From positions 46,297,365 to 46,361,364 of the forward strand of contig OY294047.1 in NCBI GenBank assembly GCA_958510825.1: a DNA stretch of 64,000 nucleotides. The letters run 5' to 3'. The position numbers and the translations under genes were made by a program. This stretch comes from Brachypterus glaber. Its lineage: Eukaryota; Arthropoda; Insecta; Coleoptera; Kateretidae. Below the pieces are notes generated by a model. It worked only from the letters and a program-made list of their open reading frames with translations. It searched no databases and was not told where the DNA came from. This document shows, one piece after another, positions 1 to 12,000 of this stretch. Each line of letters starts with the position of its first letter. The stretch's first letter is position 1.

Positions 1-52
1 GGTGCGTTAGGGGCGGCCGCCGGAACGGGCGCGGGTTTGGCTCCACGTAATC
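1..52 (-). CDS. fs(1)h: BET gene exon 8 (partial, runs off window)
   Basis: The minus strand reads an AG acceptor at 54-53 followed by an open stretch encoding [16 protein letters not shown]. Its first two bases complete the glycine codon begun at the end of the previous exon, so the phase fits. It is Ala/Pro-rich linker, as expected just before the ET domain. Confidence 0.7.
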
Positions 53-3000
53 CTACAAATCGACAATGACGTGAAATTAACAATGAAGTATGAGAAAAAA
101 GTAATATAAAGTGTGGCTGTGGCATTCCAGAGACATTTTTTGTAAGGCGCATAGCAAATACAAGAATATTTTTTAAAAAAAGTGTCTCTATGTCCTATAT
201 ATCACAAGCCCAGCCACATATTTAGTTTCCTTATATCGTCGTATCAGAACAACAAGGTTTTAACTGACATTGTGAAATTGCAGTAATTGTCAGTATATTT
301 TGTAAGATAAATTTTAAAGTCTTTTACTTATAAATTTAAAATTTTGCACAAATAACGACAATAATGCAATCCATATCTATAAAAAGTTTTGACTCTTCAA
401 GGTAAAGGATTTTAAATTTATCATAGAAAATATACTGACAACTCCAATCTCGCCATGTTAGTTGAAACCTTGTTGTTCTGATACGACGATATGTCCCTGT
501 GGGTTAAGGTGTAGCATACTTCATATAGCATTAATACAAATTTCGAAAAACTAAAATGGTTGGGGTGTCATTTTTTCTTTTTACCCTTAAAACAATTGTG
601 TGAAATTACAGATTAATCAGAAAGTAAATTGATGCTCTGCGAGGTCAAAACAAGAAAAAATCCTCAAAAAGACGGGAGGATTTTTTCTTGTTTTGGCCTT
701 GTGGAGCATCAGTATATTTTCTGATTGTTGTGTAACTTCACACGTTTTTTTTTTAGGTAAAAAAGATGAAAATGACACCCCAAGCGTTTTAGTTTTTCTA
801 AGTTGTTATAATATGCTATAGCCTACTGTGAGTTGAGAATTTTTGAAATTAAATATCTCGATACACTGAAGGGAAATTTCAGGTATTTTTTGCTACAGAA
901 CCCACAAAAATAAAATGAAATGCTTTATTGTAATAAAGCATGACATATCGCGTAAAAAAACTAATAAATTTAGTACTATAGTCCGTCCAATTATGCAAGA
1001 TAGTAGTTTAAAATTCCCGCGATTTTTAAGCTACATCATTGGTTAAAAACTCGTACCTTTTAACATATACAATATTGTGACATTTTTTGTCTATGACAAT
1101 GATTGACGGTCGTTAAAGCTAATAAAAGAAGAGAAAGTTACATATTTATTTATTTATCGTATGGCACAATTAATATTAAAAATAATAATAAAAATTATAA
1201 GATAACGATAAATATGTAAAAATAGTGTAAATCATAAACAAATGTCTAAGTTTCTTATCCATTCCAAAACATTTTCATTAAGGTGAAGTAGATCTTCAGA
1301 GTTTCCTTGATAAGCTCTTAGGGGGCAATTATTTATAATATGGGTAACGCTTTGTGACTCTTGAATAAGAAGAAGATCTACATCATTTTCTTTTAAAATT
1401 TTTGACAAATATTGACACTTAGCTTTACATATACCCTCAACATTTAATTGAATAATTCGAATTGTTTTACCAATATTTCTCGTAGGAAAAGGATTATCTT
1501 GATTTCTATCCATAGAGTTTACCATTAATCAAAAAGCCAGAAGTTCCAGGAGGATAGTCTGGCTGCCAAATGTTTCCAGCTCTTTAGAGTTACCCCGGGT
1601 GCACGTATAACAAATGTTACGGACGCGAGCTGGAATTGCACCCACAAACAACAGAATAAATTAAATTACGTAGTTTTAGGTAAAAAATTGTAAAAAATTA
1701 TAAAAGTATTCACGAAACATGTTACATTGACATTGACATTTTACATTAATAAAGTTACATAAAAAAATGTTTATACTTAATGTATGGTATTGAAAAAGGT
1801 AATTTTTTGGTTTATTCTTTATACACTCACTAAATTAGCATATTCTACATATTGTACAAACGTAAATTATATTGAACACAAGAAAAACGTCAAATTTTTA
1901 GGTTACAATTATAACTTAAGGCCTATCCAGAGGCTCGCATAACAACCATTACAAGATACATGACGACACATCAAGCCAATCCTGGCATCGCATTCTTGTA
2001 CTATGCTTGTTATGCGAGTCTTTGGATAGGCCCTTTCCAGGAAAACAGTACCGACGTCTGTTAAATTTTTGATACACTACTTATGCATAATTATGCTATA
2101 TATGCGCTCTGTGGTGTAAAACGGGCCGCGTCCCTTACTATCTTGCATAACTGGACGGAGTATACTTCACTACTATAATAATAACACATAGTATTATTGT
2201 ACTGATCACACACAAAATACCATATTCATATAACTACTGTCACCTTACTACCATTTACTTAAATCCAATTTTAATTAGAATTAAATTACCTTTTAAAATA
2301 AATACTAAATCTTAATTTAAAACGCCAAAAGCAAGGATGTTTTCTCTAATCTATGAAAAATCGGAGAAATATAGGAATAGGTTGAAAATAGGTATGCTGA
2401 GAAAAAGTGCGCATAAATGACATTCTGTGCCCTGGGATTGGACTGAAAGTGTCCGCCATATTGGAAAAATGGCGGACATTTTATTCACTAACTCTGAAAT
2501 AGCTACATGAAAGGTTATTAGATTTTCTACCAAAATTAGCAGAAATTCCTAAAAAAAAAAGTTTAAAAAGGTTGAATCAATGGAGAAAAAAGTAAGTCAT
2601 TAAATCAGTGAAATGCTATTTTTTTATTTATTTTTTAATAATCTCAGAAGTACACGCCAATTTTCAGCTTATCCGTAGTTATTTCCATATTACAAAGCAG
2701 GAATGGAAAAACAATTGTAAATAAGTATATTACTTATTTCATTAATAATGAGAAATAAAGTGCATTCTTTTAGCCAGTGCAACTAAATGCGTAAACTAAA
2801 ATAGCCAACAAAAGAAAAAAAGCTTTGACAACAGATTACTAATTTTGGGTCTGAATGCAAATCAAAGTCCGTTTTTCTCAATTTATCTTCGGTCTGAATA
2901 TCACAGGAAACATCTTTACGTATTTATAGGGAACGGGAGTCTCAGTGCTACACAGCTTTACATGGAAGAATGGGGGTCAACATTTAAAAAGTATGACCCC

Positions 3001-6000
3001 AAATAGTATGAGTATGTCATTAAGGGTATAGTCGGTGTCATATTTATGCATTTAAAACAGAAGAATGTGAGACAGGGACTTAAATAAATTTTATTATATT
3101 AAATTCGTATTTATCTTATATAGCTCGATGCACAGAACACAAATAAAAAAAGTTAAAGCTGGTCCAGTTAATATTTATTGCTGAAGTTTTTAGACCTAGC
3201 AGCAGGCCATTTCAAGTTTTTTCAATTAGTTTAGTTCAAGACCGAAAGACTTTTTGGGTCACTGTCCAAAAGGTCATAACAGAATAAGAAGAAAATATAT
3301 TGTTAAAACCCGAGAATAACGAACTAGATTCGGAACCCCAAAAAAAAAATGCAAAAAAAAACAATTGAACAGCTTCCTTGCTATACAAATTTTTAGTCGT
3401 TTAAAGCTATCTACAACAAACTACTGGAAATGGATGCATCGAACAGCGTTTGCAAAGAAACAGTTGTCGGAATCCTACCTTTACTCTTGGGCGCTTTGGC
3501 CGAGGCAGCGGAGGCAGCGTTGGCGCCAGCAGCGTGGTGCGTGTTGAGGGATTTGTTGCTTGTCGGATGATGAGGCTCAGCCGCAATCTTGAGATCGGCC
3601 CCCGATACCACACTGGCGATGCTGTCGTCAACGCTGTCAACTATGCTGTTGGACTTTAGCAGCGCTCCGCCCGTCTTACCGATGCTGTTGCTGTTCGCCA
3701 CCGCCTTTTTCGTCGGCGCTTTAGCCGGCGGCGGCTCCTTCTCTTTCACCTTCTTCTTTTCCTTCTTCTTTTTGCCGCTCTCCTCGACCAGCTTGCGCAT
3801 TTTTTCCTGCATCGCGAGCAGCTGAAAAGGTTTTTTTTTTATTTAAAACCTACATACAATAGTAATTATATACCAAGGTAGAGAAGACATTTTTTTTATA
3901 GCGCGGAGCGTATTAAATTAAGGAAGGTTAGGTTTAATACTGTAAACATTGGCAATGTGACATTGCCACCTACGCGCATAAGTGAGCTCGGCATTTAGAT
4001 AATCAAAATGTGAGGAGCGGTTAATTGTAGAAACGAAAAGGATTTTAATTTTTTTGTGATAATTAAAAAACAAAAAACGATAGGTCAATTTTTCTTTTAG
4101 ATTATTGATCAGCATAAAAATGCGCAACTTTTTCCTAATTTAACCGATCTTGTATCTCCTATAATAACCGAGATAACCATGCTTGAGTTCGAAAAACGGA
4201 CACCCTGTATAATAATAATAATGTTATGAATCATATATTTTGCCTGTGCAGACCACATTTGCGAAAATTCTCATTTATAATTAAAGATTTTAAGATGGGG
4301 TTTTTATTGTACAGTAAAATAGTTGCATGAGTTGCTATTGAATAAAAAGTTTGATGAACTCCAAATTTTCAAAAAACCACCTAAAAAAATGATTTTTTCA
4401 ATTTTTTTTTCTCTTTTCCTACCTCTTTTTCCAGACTCTTTAGCTGCTTATTTCGTTTCTCCTCCTCCGAGTCATCTTCGGAATCGCTGGACGAATCCGA
4501 ACTGGAGCCCGAAGTGCTGGTTTCCTGTTTGCGCATCGGATTGACGCCCAGTCGGTGCGGGGGTTCCTCGGGGATTTTCGAAAACCTGAAAAAACAAACA
4601 ATCAGTAAGATTTAATTTAAAAAAAATAAACAATTTCTGAAAATGATAATTTTGTTTTCAACATTTTAGTACTTCATTTTTAGTCGTCGAACCGTGAAAT
4701 TTCACCTTCAAATGATGGTTTTTCGACAACGGTTAATCTACAGTATTACAACAAGAGTACCTTTTTTATGTATTTTGACTTGAGGAATCATATTCCAAAA
4801 ATAAAATTACAAAAAAGCTACACAAAAAAAAGTTTGGGACAAAAACTGATAAGCCCCCCCCCCCACCGTTTCGCACACCCCTGGTTTAAATAAGTACATG
4901 AAAATATCATACGATAATGAGCCTTATTAAGATTAGTTCACGTGCAAAACCTCGTCGCTATATCTCAAAGCGTTCCCAAGTTATTAAATAAAAACCGATT
5001 TTTTTTTGCTACTTTCAAAGGGGCTTAGCTCCCTTACGACGCATGTTTATTGGAACTTTTAGTCATATTTTATGATGTAAAATCACCCCGTAAAATTTCG
5101 GACCCTATTTCAAATACACCGTGTATAGTCAAACTGCTCTCCCAAAATGCTATCGCGCGCTTATTAGGATAAAGGCGTATCTACAGCATCTCAGAGAAGA
5201 AATACTAGATCTAGTCAGAAGAGCTTGCAAAGAAATAAGGTAACATATCTTTATCTAGCGCTGGTTCCTTAATTACAGTTAAATTTTTTTCACATTTAAG
5301 GGGACTTTTCGTTCCATAAAATAAATAAACTTTTTAATTTTTTTTTTGTGAAAAGAATATTGTATTTATTGAACTGATTTCTTTTGGACATATTTATAAA
5401 ACATATTAAGACTATTTTTTTTGCATTTTTAGTACATCTTGACCACTTCAGAGGGCGTCTTCCAAAAGACACTTTTTAAATGTTCCACAGTTTTTGGGCT
5501 TCCTGTAACACATAGAGTAAAAATTCCAACGGGATTATATTCATAAGACTAAATACTAGTAACTAAACCTAAAAAATATTCTATTTTTAATATTTTTATC
5601 ATTTTATAAACATTTTTCTGAAAAATGAAAAAAGACGCCCTCTGAAATGGTCAAGACGTACTAAAAATGCAAAAAAAATTATACTCTTAATATGTTTTAT
5701 TAATATGTCCAAAAGAAATCAGTTTAAAAAGTTTATTTTTTTCCAATTATGAAATAAAAGTCCGCTTAACCCCCAGTTTTTACTACTTACTTAGCTTCAA
5801 ACACCTCCTGCAGCTTCCTCGCCATCGCAACCACGTCGTGATCCGAGGGATTGTATTTGTAACAGTTGGAAAATATCAGTCGAACGTCCGCCGCGAACTC
5901 GTTGGCCGTTCGGTACTCCCGGTTGTCCATTTTCTGTTTGACGGTGCCCAGGTCCATGGGCCGCCTAATTATGTCGTGATAATCGTGAAGGCCTAGCAGC

Positions 6001-9000
6001 TCCGCGTCTACCGGTTTGTAAAACGGCCATGCGTAACTCTGAAAAGTCATTTATTATTTATTTATTATTTCTGTCCTTACTCCTTTCTGAAAAGTCAATT
6101 AAAACAAATTTAATACATAAGTTTTGCCTAAACCTATTTATTTTTGTAGCACCCATAATCTGTGGTTCAAATACTACCATTTAAATGCGACAAAACAACC
6201 CGAAATTCATACTTTTAAATATATTAACCCTTCCAAATCTGTGTATAGGTTTTGTAAAATCTCTGTAAAAATACCTAAAATACCCAATTAAAAACTTTAA
6301 AATCCTTCTAAAATCTTTTTAAATTCTTTAAGCCATTTTAATATCTTTTATATGTGCCTTATGGGGTTATATTAAGGACACTAGATTAGTTGAGATACTT
6401 GTGTTGTTCCTAACTACAATAGCTATAGTCCGTCCAATTATGCAGGATAGTAATTTAAAATTCCCGCGATTTTTAAGCTAGATCATTGGTTAAAAACTCG
6501 TACCTTTTAACATATAAAATATTGTGATATTTTTTGTCTATGACAATGATTGACGGTCGTTAAAGCTAATAAAAGAAGAGAAAGTTACATAAAAAAATGG
6601 TTATACTTAATGTTATTTTGTATGGTATTGAAAAAGGTACTTTTTTGGTTTATTCTTCATACACTCACACTAAATTAGCATATTCTACATATTGTACAAA
6701 CGTAAATTATATTAAACACAAGAAAAACGTCAAATTTTTAGGTTACAATTACAACTTAAGGCCTATCCAGAGGCTCGCATAACAACCATTACAAGATACA
6801 TGACGACACATCAAGCCAATCTTGGCATCGCAATCTTATGTACTATGCTTGTTAGGCGAATCTTTGGATAGGCCCTTTCCAGGAAAACAGTACAGACATC
6901 TGTTAAATTTTTGATACACTACGATTTATGCATAATTATGATATTTATATGCTCTGTGGTGTAAAACGGGCCGCGTCCCTTACTATCTTGCATAACTGGA
7001 CGGAGTATAGTTCGTGAATGAAGGGATTTTTATTTGAACAAAAATTTCTACTTTTTCAGGCCAGAAAACTCAATTTTCGGAACATCGAAAATCGATTTTT
7101 TGGGAAAATCATCGCCATTTTCATTTTTTTTTGCAAAACCCTTCGTTCACGAACTAGCTATTGTAATTAGGAACAACACTTAAAAATTTCAGATTGATCG
7201 GTAAATTGGTTCTCGAGGGAATGGCCATGGTTTCCACAATTTTCCGAATTTTGCAATAGTTTTTTTTTTCACAAACACATCAAAAATATACTATTTGATA
7301 TTTTGTAGGTCGTTCAAATACAGTTGTGATTACATACCAGCCAGTAGGTATATAACCCCTTAAAATCTAAAAAATCCTTTTAAAATCCCTTTACATTAAT
7401 TAAAATCACCCTAAAATTCTGTAAAACCTGTGTACACAATTTGTAAAGAAAATTTTCCCCCATTAAACCCCCTACCATGTATTATCTATATAAAATCCCT
7501 GCCGAGATATTTATAAAAAACAAGTTTTGGTAACCTTTAAGTTTCAAAGTTCGAAAGACGTAAAGAAAGAATTTTTTATATTTCTCCACGAATTAAGAGA
7601 AAATAAGACAAGGAAAGAAAAAAAAGTGGCAATTGCTATCTTTTTAAGAGAATATAAAAAAACTTACCGAGTGCTTCTTTGAAAATAATTCTTTGAGAAT
7701 TTCATTACATGCTTTCAACGCTTCACCCAGTTTCTCCTTGCCCTTCAGCGACGAGAGCTGCGGCGTCGTCGGCAAATTGGTCATCAACGGCGTGATCGTG
7801 GCCGGATTGTACGACACGAGGCCGTCCAGTTCCGCCCGGCTCGGCTTCTTGATCTGTCGACCGGATTCCCGCCTGTTCAGAATCTTCGCCGACTTGGATT
7901 CCGTGGGGGGGTTGTAGTCGTACGCCGTCGCCGTGGGCGTCGTCGTGTCAGCCTTAAAATAACATTAGTAAATAATTAGTATATTTCATAACGTGTGCGG
8001 AAAATGACAAATGTTGAGCACAAGTCGCATAGCGGCGAGTGCGGAAACGTCGCGAGTGCAAGAAATATACTTTCCGATAGGTTATGTACACTATTTTTCG
8101 CACGATCAAAACAAAAATAATAAAAAACAAGCCGTGAAGATATGTAATGATTACGCATTCACAATTTAATTATCTGAATAAATAATAATACGCTTAACTT
8201 ACGTGTTCCATAAAATGTTTTATCCAACACCTCTTTATTTTGCTCATTTTATATAGATTTTGCAAATTAATTATAAATATTAAGTTTCTAGATCCACTTA
8301 AAAATCTTAATTTTAGGCTTATTATTTTTTTTCGAATTTTTCTGTAATATGGAGTTTTTATTGACAAAATGTGTATGCGTAACTTAAACATGAATATTTT
8401 TCAAATATATTTTGTGATTCTGCCGTGCTTTATTTTGTTGTTTATTTTTATTATCAATTTTAGCTTATTACTCATATTTCAATGTACATTTCTGAGATAA
8501 TAAAGCTTCCATTTCAAAATTATTATTTTTACAATCCCTACTTAAAGTGGCAGATATATATTTTCAAACTAAAAACTGGTTTTTTAAAATTCTGTTAAAT
8601 TTATCACGTGACAATCGCCTTTTTATAAAGTACCAAGGTTAGTAAAATATTGTGTTTAAAATTCAATTTTTTAAAAATAAAAATTGTAATAACTTGGCAA
8701 CTAAAATATTTTTTTTAGCTGATATTTTTTCATTAAAAATGAATCAATAAATTTGGGGACATAGAATTTTTTGTATGATATTCAAGCAAGAATGGGTTTT
8801 ATATTATTCAACCTAGCCTTGCAAAACTTTGTTAACTTGCCCACTCACAACCTAAACTCCTAATTTTTAACACCTATACAGGGTGTCCCATCCTTGAAGG
8901 TACAAATACTACATCAAAAAATATAAAAAAAAGTTTATATAAACATAGACCCGCTTATCGGTCCTAAGGAAGTTATGGCCTATTAAAGGGGTTTTTATTT

Positions 9001-12000
9001 AATATCTCTGGAGCCCTTTGACCTAGAAGAACAAGATTTAGCTTGTGGTTTAGTATTATTAAGGTCAATTATTTTAAGTTATTTTAGTTTGTAAATTTTA
9101 CCGGAGGCGCGCCTAGGCGTGCGAAATGTCTGTGGTTTACCACATTTTTGCCCAAAACTTTTTCAGTGTAAATTTTTCGCATTCTTTATTAAAATTATAG
9201 ATTCTTTAAGGAAAAATACATGAAAAAGATTCTTTTAGTGTAATACCGTAAAAGCAACCGTTTCCGAGAAAAATCAATTAAAAAAAAAATGCAGGACAGG
9301 CCCCTGAAAAGTGTTACTATTTTAAGAGTACATAACTCACTTAATATTTATTTTTGGGCCAGGGTATAAAAAACGTTTTTCCTTAGTTTTTAATGTTATT
9401 ATTTTATTAGCGCTTTTTTGGGCCCTATTTAAGAGACCTGTCTTCAATAGGCCGTAAGTCCATTAGGACCGATTTGCGGTCCTATGTTTATATGACTTTT
9501 TTTCATATTTTTTGATATATTATGTGTCCCTTCAAAGATGAACGCGAGTTCTGAGACACTCTGTATTATAATATTAATAATAATGATGAATAAACCTAAA
9601 ACCCACGTTCTTACGACTTACTAAAAGTAAAAAAAAACTCGTTGGATATAGGCTTATATAATAAACTCCCTGGTAGTTTAAAATACTTAAATATAAAATA
9701 AAATAAAATTCCTAATAAATGAGTGCTTCTACAGCATAAGTGAATATATTGAGGCTCCTGCCATGAATGATTTTAATTAATTGTATTTTTTAACATATTT
9801 GTTATTTATTTTTGACGTACCAGAAACATGTATTGTAATGTAATGTGGCTAAATAAATTCTATTTTATTCTATTAAAAAATAACTCACCTTTCTTTTAAC
9901 GCCCTTTTTGGACTTTGCAGGTTGGGAGGGCGGTACCACGCTGGGTGGTATCGATAAGGGGTCGATCGAGTTGGAGTGATAGTTTGATGAAAGGGGTGTC
10001 TGGGGGAGAAGAGAGCCGCGAGTAGATGCAGGTGTGATCGTTGTTGTGGCGGTACTGCCAGGAACTGTTGCCGGTGCTTGCGTGCCCAACGGCAGGCCTG
10101 AGGATCCTGAAATTCAACAGTACATATATACACCAATTTTTTTCCAATTGCGTAAAACTGATAGTCAGATTTAAGCGGTTATATATTCAGAAAATTGTGG
10201 AAACCCTCGTGAACGAAGGGATTTTTATTTGAACGAAAATTTCTACTTTTTCCGGCCGGAAAACTCAATTTTCGGAACATCTAAAATCGATTTTTTGGGA
10301 AAATCATCGCCATTTTCGTAATTTTTTTGCAAAACCCTTCGTTCATGAACTAGCTGTTATAATTAGGAGAAACACCTAAAAATTTCAGATTGATCGGTAA
10401 ATTGTTTTTCGAGAAATCGTGGTCACCGCAAAGGATAGAAAAAAAGGCGTTTCGGGGAAAGAGCCATGGTTTCCACAATTTTTCGAATTTTACAATAAAA
10501 AAAAATTCACAAACACATCAAAACATATACTAAGTATTTGATATTTTGTAATAAAAACCTTTAATTTCCTTAATGTCGGAATTCGACTTTTTAAGTTAAA
10601 ATTTCGACATTTTAAGTCAAAATTTTAACCAAGACTTTCTATATCAGAATTTCACATAAAAATTAACATTTCAACATTCAAAGTTGAAATTTTAACATTT
10701 CATGTTTAAATTTCTACTTAATTTTTAATTTTGACTCTCCATGGAATTAATATAGGAAAAGCTGACCTTATATGTCGAAATTTTGACTTTTAATGTTGAA
10801 TTTCGCCTTTCTGTGGGATATTGGGCAATGTGAAGAACAAATAGGCAAAAGCTTTTTCTTAAAAGTTTTAAGTAAAGGAACGATTAATGTTACGTCAAAC
10901 TTTCAACTCTTAGGTTAAAATTTGGATGTTTAAGTAAAAAATTTCGACCAAGTCGAAATTAATGAAGTTAAAAAGTATGACTTAATCAAACTGCGAAGAA
11001 TTTCAATTTTTATACACAGAATTTACATAAAACCAAAAACCTACCTGTTGTTGAAGCAACCGGCGTGGTACTGGTCGACGATACGGCACCTGGAGGTCTT
11101 CCTCGGCCGGCGCTCGGCGTCGTCACGGTCCCCGGCGTCGTGCTGCCGCTGCTCGTCCGGCCCTTCTTCGCTTTGCCGCCTTTCGCAGGCGCCTCCATCA
11201 AAAACTCCTCCTTCGGCATGTCCGCCACTTTTGTGAGGAACACTTTTTCTAATGTTTGTGCCATCACTACCACATCCTCCCCAGGTTTGTTATACACGTA
11301 ACAATTTGTGAACATTGTGTTAAAATCTTGAATGCACTCTTTGCCCGACCAGTAGTAGTTATTATCTAGCCTTTTTTTAATTGTTCCCAGGTCCATTGGT
11401 TGCTTAATAATTTTGTGATAGTCCTGCGGGTGGTACACACTCAAAATTAGTCGTCTTTTATAACATATTTGTGTGAAAACTTAAGATTTGATTGTTTTCC
11501 GAAATAAAAAATCCCACAATTATAAAATATGAATTTAGTTGGGCCCAAAACCCTAGTCTTTTTGGAAAATTGCTTAAATAAATATTTTATGATAACATTT
11601 ATTTAAAAAAAAAATAATAATTATAAGGAATTCCCCAAAAATATATTAAAAGGCGAAATTTTCGCCTAGCCTTTTATCTTTTAAAAACTACGTAAGAAGA
11701 CTAGATTGTAGCAATCTAGTGTCCCTATAAAAACGCCCCTCTTTATGGTATGGGAGCGCCCTTTGATTTATTAATATCTTCATAATATAATAATGATAAT
11801 GATATTATCACGCCCCAAAAACCAAAAGCCTGCGTAAATCTGAACCCCAAATAACGCAAAAACTGTTTTAAATCACAACTTCAAAGTACAAAATGAAAAC
11901 AAATACACTGTAATGTTACGTGAAATTTATAAACACATTTAAATTCCACTTGAATTTAGAAGAAATTCAATGTAATTGGGTTATAACATGACAGAGGATT

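Larger units (their letters stand above)
53..3478 (-). other. Last intron of the BET gene in this window, repeat-filled
   Basis: A 3.4-kb intron between coding exons 7 and 8. It carries hairpin elements at 233-492 and 545-798, a MITE with a nested LINE remnant (976-2164), and a partial MITE (3027-3180). No host coding sequence was found in it. Confidence 0.6.

Noticed and set aside
3407..3825. Plus-strand and alternative-frame ORFs over the BET basic exon
   Set aside because: Shadows of the real minus-strand exon in GC-rich sequence.
6597..6782. 61-codon ORF inside the MITE at 6423-7010
   Set aside because: The other copy (976-2164) does not keep the frame, so it is probably chance.
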